Assembly: GCF_002849655.1 (NCBI RefSeq)
Contig: NZ_PDNW01000020.1
Coordinates: 1-64,000 of the forward strand
DNA from: Pollutimonas subterranea
GTDB lineage: Bacteria > Pseudomonadota > Gammaproteobacteria > Burkholderiales > Burkholderiaceae_B
Direction of reading: 5' to 3'
DNA length: 64,000 bases
Shown: positions 57,037 to 64,000 of the stretch, in pieces
Numbering within the stretch: the first letter of the stretch is position 1
Layout: each line of letters starts with the position of its first letter
The notes under the pieces: generated by a model
Database searches by the model: none
Told to the model about the DNA's origin: nothing
What the model saw: the letters and a program-made list of their open reading frames with translations, nothing else
Made by a program: the position numbers and the translations under genes

Positions 57037-58344
57037 ATGCCCGAAAAAAAAGGATCGGCGGACGATAAAGTATTGCATTGTTCGTTTTGCAATAAAAGCC
57101 AGCACGAGGTTCGCAAGCTTATCGCCGGACCCTCGGTTTTTATTTGCGATGAATGTATCGACCTCTGCAACGATATCATTCTTGAAGAAACACAAGAAGC
57201 AGCCCGCGATGCTATTCGTAATGAATTGCCCACGCCTCACGAAATCAAGACGTTTCTTGACGGCTACGTCATTGGGCAAGATACGCCCAAGCGCACGCTG
57301 GCAGTTGCGGTCTACAACCACTACAAGCGTATTCGCTACGGCGATGTCAAGGGTGACGACGTAGAGCTGTCCAAAAGTAACATCCTGCTTATCGGGCCTA
57401 CCGGTTCAGGCAAGACGCTGCTGGCCCAGACCCTGGCGCGCATGCTCGACGTTCCGTTTGTGATGGCCGATGCGACTACCCTGACCGAAGCCGGCTACGT
57501 GGGCGAAGATGTCGAAAACATCGTGCAGAAGCTGCTGCAAAATTGCAATTACGATGTTGAGAAAGCGCAGCGCGCCATCATCTATATTGACGAAATCGAC
57601 AAAATTTCGCGCAAGGCCGACAATCCATCCATTACTCGTGATGTATCGGGTGAAGGTGTGCAGCAGGCGCTATTGAAGCTTATTGAAGGCACCGTCGCTT
57701 CGGTGCCTCCACAGGGTGGACGCAAGCACCCCAACCAGGACTTCGTCCAGGTTGACACCACCAATATCCTTTTCATCGTCGGCGGCGCCTTCGACGGACT
57801 CGAGAAGGTCATTCGCGATCGCACCGAACGTTCGGGAATAGGCTTTTCGGCGTCGGTACGCGCCAAGTCCGAACGGGGTGTCGGCGAGCTGTTCGCCGAA
57901 GCGGAACCCGAAGACCTCATCAAGTTCGGACTCATCCCGGAACTGGTCGGTCGGTTGCCCGTGGTTGCCACCCTGGAAGAACTCCAGGAAGACACACTCG
58001 TACGCATTCTTACTGAGCCCAAGAACTCCCTGCTCAAACAGTTCCAGAAATTGTTTGAAATGGAAGAGGTTGAACTCGATGTGCGCCCAGAGGCGCTGGC
58101 CGCCATCGCCAAGCGCGCTATTAAACGCCGTACCGGCGCGCGCGGCTTGCGTTCCATCGTAGAAGGCGCATTGCTGGGAACGATGTATGAACTTCCCTCG
58201 CAGAAAAACGTCAAACGGGTTGTTGTCGATGAAAACGCTGTAATCGGCAAGGGTACGCCGCTGCTGATTTACCAGGACGACGCTGAATCGAACACTGAAG
58301 TCCAGCAAGGCGCACCGAAGAAACTGAAGGATGCCGCCGCGTAG
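57037..58344 (+). CDS. clpX: ATP-dependent Clp protease ATP-binding subunit ClpX
   Basis: AAA+ unfoldase, 435 aa. An N-terminal zinc-binding domain with Cys15, Cys18, Cys37 and Cys40 is followed by Walker A GPTGSGKT (120-127), Walker B with Asp185/Glu186 (IDEIDKI), the pore loop GYVGED and the ClpP-binding loop region containing IGF. It recognises ssrA-tagged and other substrates. It lies between clpP and lon. Confidence 0.97.
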   Translation: MPEKKGSADDKVLHCSFCNKSQHEVRKLIAGPSVFICDECIDLCNDIILEETQEAARDAIRNELPTPHEIKTFLDGYVIGQDTPKRTLAVAVYNHYKRIRYGDVKGDDVELSKSNILLIGPTGSGKTLLAQTLARMLDVPFVMADATTLTEAGYVGEDVENIVQKLLQNCNYDVEKAQRAIIYIDEIDKISRKADNPSITRDVSGEGVQQALLKLIEGTVASVPPQGGRKHPNQDFVQVDTTNILFIVGGAFDGLEKVIRDRTERSGIGFSASVRAKSERGVGELFAEAEPEDLIKFGLIPELVGRLPVVATLEELQEDTLVRILTEPKNSLLKQFQKLFEMEEVELDVRPEALAAIAKRAIKRRTGARGLRSIVEGALLGTMYELPSQKNVKRVVVDENAVIGKGTPLLIYQDDAESNTEVQQGAPKKLKDAAA

Positions 58345-58390
58345 GCGTCCCGGCAGAATTATCCTGGGGAATAGTATTCCGGATCGTTAT

Positions 58391-58420
58391 CTTGAAAACC
58401 TGGCTATCGTCACTACATAC
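58391..58420 (+). promoter_or_regulatory. Possible heat-shock-type promoter upstream of lon
   Basis: CTTGAAA (58391-58397) matches the sigma-32 -35 consensus; the following spacing leads to CACTACATAC, which is a poor -10. A sigma-70 reading (TTGAAA, then TACATA after 16 bases) is equally weak. lon is heat-shock regulated in related bacteria, which is why I list it. Confidence 0.35.
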
Positions 58421-58436
58421 ACCTACAGGTAGTACT

Positions 58437-58466
58437 GCAAAAGGGAGGCCCTGGCTTCCCTTTTGC
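58437..58466. terminator. 30-base near-perfect palindrome between clpX and lon
   Basis: GCAAAAGGGA and TCCCTTTTGC are perfect arms; the inner bases GGCC-CT-GGCT continue the pairing with one G-U. The four T on the 3' arm make it a plausible terminator of clpX. It ends 29 bases before the lon ATG. Confidence 0.6.
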
Positions 58467-58495
58467 ATCTAGAGGTCTATTTTAAGGAAATTACT

Positions 58496-60967
58496 ATGTC
58501 TGCGAGCCAGATTCTTACTTCAGAACCCACGGACTTGCCGCTGTTGCCTTTGCGCGATGTGGTGGTATTTCCGCACATGGTGATTCCTCTTTTTGTTGGA
58601 CGTCCCCGCTCCATCAAGGCCCTTGAGCTGGCCATGGAAGCAGGCAACAACATCGTGCTGGTCGCCCAGAAGTCGGCCGGCAAAGACGATCCCACCCCCG
58701 ACGACTTATACGAAATCGGTTGTGCCGCCAGTATTCTTCAAATGCTCAAGCTTCCTGACGGAACGGTCAAGGTCCTGGTCGAAGGCCTGGAGCGTGCCCG
58801 CATCAAGCAGGTAAGCGATGTCGAAACGCATTTCATGGCACAAGTCGTGCAGGTCGAATCCGACGTCACCGAAGGCGCCGAATCCGAGGCGCTACGCCGT
58901 GCAGTCGTCGCGCAATTCGAGCAGTACGTGAAGCTGAACAAGAAGATCCCTCAGGAAATTCTTAGTTCGCTGACAGGCATCGACGACGCTGGGCGTCTCG
59001 CCGATACGATTTCGGCGCATCTACCCCTGAAGCTCGAACAAAAGCAGCAAATGCTTGAGGTCACCGGTACTGTTCAGCGTCTGGAAAGCCTGCTGTCGCA
59101 ACTCGAATCCGAAATCGACATTCTTCAGGTCGAAAAGCGCATTCGCGGGCGTGTAAAAAAACAGATGGAAAAGAGCCAACGCGACTACTATCTGAACGAA
59201 CAGGTCAAGGCCATCCAGAAGGAATTGGGTGAAGGCGAAGACGGCGCCGATATCGAAGAGCTCGAAAAGAAAATCGCTGCGGCGCAATTGCCTAAAGAGG
59301 CCCAGAAGAAGGCCGATTCCGAACTGAAGAAGCTCAAGCTGATGTCGCCCATGTCGGCCGAAGCCACGGTTGTGCGTAACTACATCGATACACTCATCGG
59401 CTTGCCATGGCGCAAGAAGAATCGTATCAATAACTCGATTCCGAACGCCGAAGGCGTGCTCGATGCCGATCATTACGGACTCGAGAAGGTCAAGGAACGC
59501 ATTATTGAGTACCTCGCCGTGCAACAGCGTGTCGACAAGCTCAAGGCGCCCATCTTGTGCCTCGTGGGGCCTCCGGGTGTCGGTAAGACGTCGCTGGGTC
59601 AATCCATCGCCCGTTCCACCAATCGCAAATTCGTGCGCATGGCGCTGGGCGGTGTCCGGGACGAAGCCGAAATCCGCGGCCATCGGCGCACCTATATTGG
59701 CTCCATGCCGGGCAAGATCCTGCAGAACATGAGCAAGGTGGGGGTCCGCAATCCGCTGTTCCTGCTGGATGAAATCGACAAAATGGGCGCCGACTTCCGT
59801 GGCGATCCGTCGTCGGCGCTACTCGAGGTACTGGATCCCGAACAGAACCATACGTTCCAGGACCACTATATCGAAGTCGACTTCGACCTGTCCGATGTCA
59901 TGTTCGTGGCCACCAGCAATACACTGAACATCCCGCCGGCATTGCTCGACCGGATGGAAGTCATACGCTTGTCCGGCTATACCGAAGACGAGAAACTGCA
60001 TATTGCATTTGATCACCTTCTGCCCAAGCTCATGAAGAACAACGGCGTGCAACAAGGCGAAGTCACCATTGAAGAATCGGCGGTGCGTGACATCGTGCGC
60101 TACTACACCCGCGAGGCCGGGGTTCGTGCGCTGGAAAGGGAAATCAGCAAGATCTGCCGCAAGGTGGTCAAGAAAATGCTGACTGCCAATCCATCGTCTA
60201 CCGCGCGTGGCAAGAAGGCTGCGGCAGCGGCTGACATCGAGCGTGTCGTGGTCAGCTCCGACAATCTTGCCGATTTCCTGGGCGTGCGCCGTTTCAGCTT
60301 CGGCATGGCCGAGAAAGAGAACAAGGTCGGCCAGGTTACTGGCTTGGCATGGACAGAAGTCGGCGGCGATTTGCTTACCATTGAAGTCGCCGATATGCCA
60401 GGCAAGGGCGCTGTATTGCGTACCGGCTCGCTGGGCGATGTCATGAAGGAATCCGTCGAAGCGGCACGCACAGTGGTTCGTGCGCGTTCGCAGAAATGGG
60501 GCATTCCCAATACGTCGTTTGAAAAGCGCGACCTGCACGTGCACTTTCCCGAAGGTGCTACGCCCAAAGACGGTCCGTCGGCAGGTATTGCCATCACTAC
60601 TGCCATGGTGTCCGCGCTTACCGGTATTCCGGTGCGTGCAGATGTAGCCATGACGGGCGAAATCACCCTGCGTGGCGAGGTGCTGGGCATAGGCGGCTTG
60701 AAGGAAAAGCTGCTTGCAGCGCACCGGGGCGGTATCAAGCTGGTAATGATTCCCGAGGAAAATGTCAAAGACTTGGCCGACATTCCGGACAACGTCAAGA
60801 ATCACCTCGAGATTATTCCCGTACGCTGGATCGACCGGGTGTTGGAAGTGGCGTTGCAAAACATGCCGACGCCGCTGTCCGACGAAGAAGTGGCTCGGTT
60901 GGCCGCGGAGTCCCTGGCGAATGCCAAGCGCTCTGACGAGTCTTCGGGTGGCTTGATGAAGCACTAA
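58496..60967 (+). CDS. lon: ATP-dependent protease Lon
   Basis: Soluble AAA+ protease of 823 aa degrading misfolded and regulatory proteins. N-terminal LON substrate-binding domain (about 15-210), Walker A GPPGVGKT at 358-365, and proteolytic dyad Ser695 (PKDGPSAG) and Lys738 (GGLKEK), spaced as in E. coli. An Ala/Lys-rich insert near residues 560-585 is longer than in E. coli. The ATG at 58496 follows AAGGAA; an upstream in-frame ATG at 58463 lacks support. Confidence 0.97.
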   Translation: MSASQILTSEPTDLPLLPLRDVVVFPHMVIPLFVGRPRSIKALELAMEAGNNIVLVAQKSAGKDDPTPDDLYEIGCAASILQMLKLPDGTVKVLVEGLERARIKQVSDVETHFMAQVVQVESDVTEGAESEALRRAVVAQFEQYVKLNKKIPQEILSSLTGIDDAGRLADTISAHLPLKLEQKQQMLEVTGTVQRLESLLSQLESEIDILQVEKRIRGRVKKQMEKSQRDYYLNEQVKAIQKELGEGEDGADIEELEKKIAAAQLPKEAQKKADSELKKLKLMSPMSAEATVVRNYIDTLIGLPWRKKNRINNSIPNAEGVLDADHYGLEKVKERIIEYLAVQQRVDKLKAPILCLVGPPGVGKTSLGQSIARSTNRKFVRMALGGVRDEAEIRGHRRTYIGSMPGKILQNMSKVGVRNPLFLLDEIDKMGADFRGDPSSALLEVLDPEQNHTFQDHYIEVDFDLSDVMFVATSNTLNIPPALLDRMEVIRLSGYTEDEKLHIAFDHLLPKLMKNNGVQQGEVTIEESAVRDIVRYYTREAGVRALEREISKICRKVVKKMLTANPSSTARGKKAAAAADIERVVVSSDNLADFLGVRRFSFGMAEKENKVGQVTGLAWTEVGGDLLTIEVADMPGKGAVLRTGSLGDVMKESVEAARTVVRARSQKWGIPNTSFEKRDLHVHFPEGATPKDGPSAGIAITTAMVSALTGIPVRADVAMTGEITLRGEVLGIGGLKEKLLAAHRGGIKLVMIPEENVKDLADIPDNVKNHLEIIPVRWIDRVLEVALQNMPTPLSDEEVARLAAESLANAKRSDESSGGLMKH

Positions 60968-60989
60968 AAGCGCTTGATCAGGCTGTATG

Positions 60990-61025
60990 ACAAAAAAAGG
61001 AAATCCGCGGATGTCCTTTTTTTGT
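60990..61025. terminator. Bidirectional terminator between lon and lexA
   Basis: ACAAAAAAAGGA and TCCTTTTTTTGT are perfect 12-base arms, and the inner ATCCGCGGAT is itself palindromic. Seven T end each strand, so it serves both convergent genes. Confidence 0.9.
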
Positions 61026-61037
61026 GGCTTGGAGGGA

Positions 61038-61694
61038 CTATTGCAGAGCTGTGGTTCGTATCAGCCCGACAGCAATGCCTTCGAGTGAAAATTCATCGTC
61101 GGGCGTGACAATGATGGGGGAGAAATTGGGATTCTCGGGAAGGAGCTCGATTCGGTTTCCGATACGCATAAGCCGTTTGACGGTGACTTCGTCGCCCAGG
61201 CGGGCCACGACAATTTGGCCATTACGGGCATCGGGCGTTTTCTTGACCGCCAGGAGGTCGCCATTGAGTATGCCAGCGTCGCGCATGCTAAGCCCGCGCA
61301 CACGTAGCAGGTAGTCGGGGACTTGGCTGAAGAGGGCTGGTTCGATACCGATTTCGCGTTCGACATGTTCGGCGGCAAGAATGGGGCTGCCGGCGGCGAC
61401 GTGGCCTACAAGAGGAATGAGCAATTGCTTGATCGCGTCGGATACGTGATCGACGGCATGGGCAATGCTGTTGCCGGGCATGGGCGTGAGGCGTATGCCG
61501 CGCGAGGCGCCTGCCGTGAGTTCGATGGCCCCTTTTTTGGCTAATGCCTTCAGGTGGTCTTCGGCGGCGTTGGCTGACTTGAAGCCCAGGGCACGAGCGA
61601 TTTCGGCGCGTGTGGGAGGAAACCCGGTGCGCGCAATTTCGCTGCGGATGAGGTCGAGAATTTGTTGCTGACGCTCGGTGAGCTTAACGGCCAT
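61038..61694 (-). CDS. lexA: LexA repressor of the SOS response
   Basis: Winged-helix DNA-binding domain at residues 1-70 and self-cleaving S24 peptidase domain after it. The cleavage site is Ala101-Gly102 (HVAAGSP); the catalytic pair Ser136 (RGLSMRD) and Lys173 (DEVTVKRL) has the same spacing as in E. coli. At 218 aa it is slightly longer than the E. coli protein (202), the extra being in the hinge. A perfect SOS box lies five bases upstream of the start, so the gene represses itself. Confidence 0.97.
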   Translation of the reverse strand: MAVKLTERQQQILDLIRSEIARTGFPPTRAEIARALGFKSANAAEDHLKALAKKGAIELTAGASRGIRLTPMPGNSIAHAVDHVSDAIKQLLIPLVGHVAAGSPILAAEHVEREIGIEPALFSQVPDYLLRVRGLSMRDAGILNGDLLAVKKTPDARNGQIVVARLGDEVTVKRLMRIGNRIELLPENPNFSPIIVTPDDEFSLEGIAVGLIRTTALQ

Positions 61695-61698
61695 GGCA

Positions 61699-61728
61699 AT
61701 CCAGACTGTGTTTTTATACAGTCTGGAT
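61699..61728 (-). promoter_or_regulatory. LexA (SOS) box of lexA
   Basis: CTGT-N8-ACAG (61706-61721) matches the SOS consensus exactly, and the symmetry extends to 11-base perfect arms ATCCAGACTGT/ACAGTCTGGAT. It ends only four bases before the ATG and therefore covers the place of the ribosome-binding site. Confidence 0.9.
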
Positions 61729-61769
61729 TTTGCAATACTTCGACGAAAAGATCAAGCGGTAATGCCGTG

Positions 61770-62972
61770 TTATGCCAGGACCTTGGCTATTGAGGCGGCC
61801 ACGTGGTCGAGATTGCCGCTATTCAAGGCTGCCACGCAGATGCGTCCGCTGCTGACGGCGTACACGCCGTATTCGTCACGCAGGCGGTCTACCTGTGCGG
61901 CGGTGAGGCCTGAATAGGAGAACATGCCGCGTTGCTTCAACACGAAGTCGAAGTCTTGCTGGATGCCGTGGTCCTTGAGCTTCTGCACCAGTTGTGTTCG
62001 CATGGCGCGAATGCGGTCGCGCATGCCGGCCAGCTCCTCCGTCCATAATGTGTACAGTTCCGGTGTATTGAGGATGGTGGAGACGACGGTGCCGCCATGC
62101 GTGGGGGGATTCGAATAGTTCGTGCGGATGACGCGCTTGAGCTGGCTAAGCACCCGGGTGGATTCTTCCTTGCTGGAAGACACCAATGTCAGTGCGCCGA
62201 CGCGTTCTCCGTACAGCGAGAACGACTTCGAGAAGGAGGAGCTGATCAGCATGGTGAGATCGTGCTGCGCGAACAGGCGCACAACTGAAGCGTCTTCTTC
62301 CAGTCCATCGCCAAAGCCCTGGTAGGCGATGTCCAGAAACGGCACCAGGTTTTTGGCTTTGACGACTTCGACGATCTGTTGCCACTGCTCGAAAGTGGGA
62401 TCGACCCCGGTAGGATTGTGGCAGCATGCATGGAAAAGAACGATGGTTTGCGGCGGCAGTGCTTGCAGGCTTTGCAGCATGCCGCTGAAGTTCAGGCCAT
62501 GGCTTTCGGCGTCGTAGTAGGGATAGGTGTCTACCGTAAAACCCGCGCGCTCGAAAAGTGCGCGGTGGTTCTCCCAGCTTGGATCGCTGATGACCACTTT
62601 TGATTCCGGCAGCAGCTGCTTGAGGAAGTCGGCGCCAATCTTCAGCGCGCCGGTACCGCCCAGTGACTGTGCCGTGAGGACCCGGCCCGATGCCAATAGT
62701 TCAGAACCTTGGCCGAACAACAAGGTCTGGGCGGCCTTGTTGTAGCCGGGTATGCCTTCGATAGGAAGGTAACCGCGGGCTGCGGCGGCTTCGATACGCG
62801 CCATTTCCGCCTTGCGTACCGCTTGCAGCAAGGGCAGGCGGCCCTGGTCGTCGTAATACACACCCACTCCGAGATTGACCTTGCCCGCGCGCGTATCTGC
62901 GTTATATTGTTCGTTCAGGCCTAGGATGGGGTCGCGCGGGGCGAGTTCGACGGATTCGAATAGTGAGTGCAT
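61770..62972 (-). CDS. tyrB: Aromatic/aspartate aminotransferase
   Basis: Class I PLP aminotransferase of 400 aa, moving amino groups between aromatic amino acids or aspartate and 2-oxoglutarate. PLP lysine Lys249 (SSSFSKSFSLYGERVGAL); CCHNPTG and NYSNPPTHG are typical of the AspC/TyrB subgroup. I chose the ATG at 62972 (MHSLFESVELAPRDPILGL), the family's usual start, rather than the much longer open frame. TyrB versus AspC cannot be separated safely. Divergent from uvrB. Confidence 0.92.
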   Translation of the reverse strand: MHSLFESVELAPRDPILGLNEQYNADTRAGKVNLGVGVYYDDQGRLPLLQAVRKAEMARIEAAAARGYLPIEGIPGYNKAAQTLLFGQGSELLASGRVLTAQSLGGTGALKIGADFLKQLLPESKVVISDPSWENHRALFERAGFTVDTYPYYDAESHGLNFSGMLQSLQALPPQTIVLFHACCHNPTGVDPTFEQWQQIVEVVKAKNLVPFLDIAYQGFGDGLEEDASVVRLFAQHDLTMLISSSFSKSFSLYGERVGALTLVSSSKEESTRVLSQLKRVIRTNYSNPPTHGGTVVSTILNTPELYTLWTEELAGMRDRIRAMRTQLVQKLKDHGIQQDFDFVLKQRGMFSYSGLTAAQVDRLRDEYGVYAVSSGRICVAALNSGNLDHVAASIAKVLA

Positions 62973-63050
62973 TTGATTGATTGGGAGAGAGTAAGGAATG
63001 GATACGGAAAACCGCGGGATTAGTATGATAATAAGGGGTTTACCCGGAAT

Positions 63051-64000
63051 ATGTCCAGTATGAACCTCCCGGCACCTGGCTTCATCGAATACCCCAACAG
63101 CCCGTTCCAGCTTTTCCGGCCTTATCCGCCGGCAGGCGACCAACCAGCCGCCATCGATGCGCTGGTCGAGGGGATGAACGACGGGCTGATGTTCCAGACC
63201 TTGCTGGGTGTGACGGGCTCAGGCAAGACCTACACCATGGCCAACGTCATCGCGCGCACAGGCCGTCCGGCCATCGTATTGGCACCCAACAAAACCCTGG
63301 CGGCACAACTGTATGCCGAAATGCGTGATTTTTTTCCGAACAACGCGGTCGAGTATTTCGTGTCCTATTACGACTACTACCAGCCGGAAGCCTATGTGGC
63401 GGCCCGCGACCTGTTCATCGAGAAAGACTCATCCATCAACGAGCACATTGAGCAGATGCGCCTGTCGGCGACCAAGAGCTTGCTGGAAAGGCGCGACACC
63501 ATTATCGTGGGTACCGTTTCGTGCATCTACGGGATAGGCAACCCCGGTGACTATCACGCAATGGTGCTTACGCTGCGCGCCGGCGACCGCATAGCCCGCC
63601 AGGAATTGCTCGGCCGCCTGGTTGCCATGCAATACGAGCGCAACGACGTCGAATTCGTGCGGGGCGCCTTCAGAGCGCGCGGTGAAATCATCGATGTCTT
63701 TCCTGCCGAGCATGCCGAACTGGCCTTGCGCATTACCCTGTTCGATGACGAAATCGAAACGCTTGAGATGTTCGATCCCCTGACCGGCAAGATCAAGCAT
63801 AAGTTGCCGCGCTTCACCGTTTTTCCAAGTTCCCACTATGTAACGCCGCGCGGCACCGTCTTGCGGGCCATTGAAACCATCAAGCAGGAATTGCGGGAAC
63901 GCGTGGCTTTCCTAGTGTCCGACGGTAAACTGGTCGAGGCCCAGCGGCTCGAGCAGCGCACGCGCTTCGATCTGGAAATGCTTCAGGAACTGGGTTTCTG
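63051..64000 (+). CDS. uvrB: Excinuclease ABC subunit B (3' part outside the window)
   Basis: The first 316 codons of UvrB, the helicase-like damage-verification subunit of nucleotide excision repair. Walker A GVTGSGKT at residues 53-60, and the beta-hairpin region [10 protein letters not shown] that clamps DNA near residues 108-117. The frame runs off the right edge. An ATG at 63060 is an alternative start. In contrast to lexA, no CTGT-N8-ACAG box is visible in the 78 bases upstream. Confidence 0.96.
   Translation, partial: MSSMNLPAPGFIEYPNSPFQLFRPYPPAGDQPAAIDALVEGMNDGLMFQTLLGVTGSGKTYTMANVIARTGRPAIVLAPNKTLAAQLYAEMRDFFPNNAVEYFVSYYDYYQPEAYVAARDLFIEKDSSINEHIEQMRLSATKSLLERRDTIIVGTVSCIYGIGNPGDYHAMVLTLRAGDRIARQELLGRLVAMQYERNDVEFVRGAFRARGEIIDVFPAEHAELALRITLFDDEIETLEMFDPLTGKIKHKLPRFTVFPSSHYVTPRGTVLRAIETIKQELRERVAFLVSDGKLVEAQRLEQRTRFDLEMLQELGF

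Noticed and set aside
62973-63143. N-terminal extension of the aminotransferase to 457 aa
   Set aside because: It would overlap the uvrB start, and the extra residues do not resemble the family; the ATG at 62972 gives the standard N-terminus.

Overview
This 64 kb window is a densely coded, fairly GC-rich chromosomal segment from a betaproteobacterium of the order Burkholderiales. The Alcaligenaceae (relatives of Bordetella, Achromobacter and Pusillimonas) fit best. The case rests on a DUF3579 gene beside argF, the exbB-exbD-lpxK-Trm112-kdsB-adk series, the csp/clpS/clpA block, a dapC-dapD-dapE-prmB string, a ribF-ileS-lspA-coaBC-dedA-dut string and a tRNA-Leu / tig-clpP-clpX-lon block. This placement comes from gene order and family knowledge, not from a search. 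Nearly every gene is intact and recognisable. There is no CRISPR array, prophage, rRNA operon or secretion island.

Layout. 1-1206: the right end of an IS3-family element, then a more AT-rich patch with an unknown lipoprotein and a possible gene remnant, ending at tRNA-Ala(CGC). 1443-4676: a small membrane protein, argG and argF (convergent, sharing a terminator) and a DUF3579 gene. 4689-7664: a MotB-like/MotA-like pair without flagellar neighbours, and a 2-hydroxyacid dehydrogenase. 7810-14372 (minus strand): rpsT, murJ, an SDR dehydrogenase, adk, kdsB, a Trm112-like protein, lpxK, exbD and exbB, mostly envelope and lipid A biogenesis. 14373-14798: a 426-bp intergenic region with a DnaA-box cluster. 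14799-18329: xseA, sodB, a 162-bp palindromic repeat and a PcaF-type thiolase. 18385-25828: a DUF192 protein, a cold-shock protein, clpS-clpA and the pqiABC membrane-lipid system.

25978-34755: putA (proline to glutamate, with its own DNA-binding domain and candidate operators) and a complete branched-chain amino-acid ABC transporter, a nitrogen/carbon uptake block. 34777-41512 (minus): ribF-ileS-lspA-coaBC-dedA-dut with overlapping reading frames. 41524-47487 (plus): purN, an RNA cytosine methyltransferase, a fatty-acid desaturase and uvrD. 47515-53800 (minus): tRNA-Leu(TAG), dapC-dapD-dapE (lysine/peptidoglycan precursor), prmB and an ABC-F ATPase. 53866-54744: an LpxL-type acyltransferase. 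54982-60967: tig-clpP-clpX-lon, the folding and proteolysis block. 61038-64000: lexA under a perfect SOS box, an aromatic/aspartate aminotransferase, and the start of uvrB, cut by the window edge.

I see no clearly new multi-gene system. The points most worth a second look are non-coding or architectural: the inverted DnaA boxes upstream of xseA, the cold-shock terminator inside the start of the DUF192 gene, an 8-bp tandem repeat occupying the leader of the SDR gene, GGTTGTAC boxes on both sides of putA, the LexA operator that covers the ribosome-binding region of lexA, and a C-terminal extension on the desaturase that recalls the tail of ISL3-type transposases.
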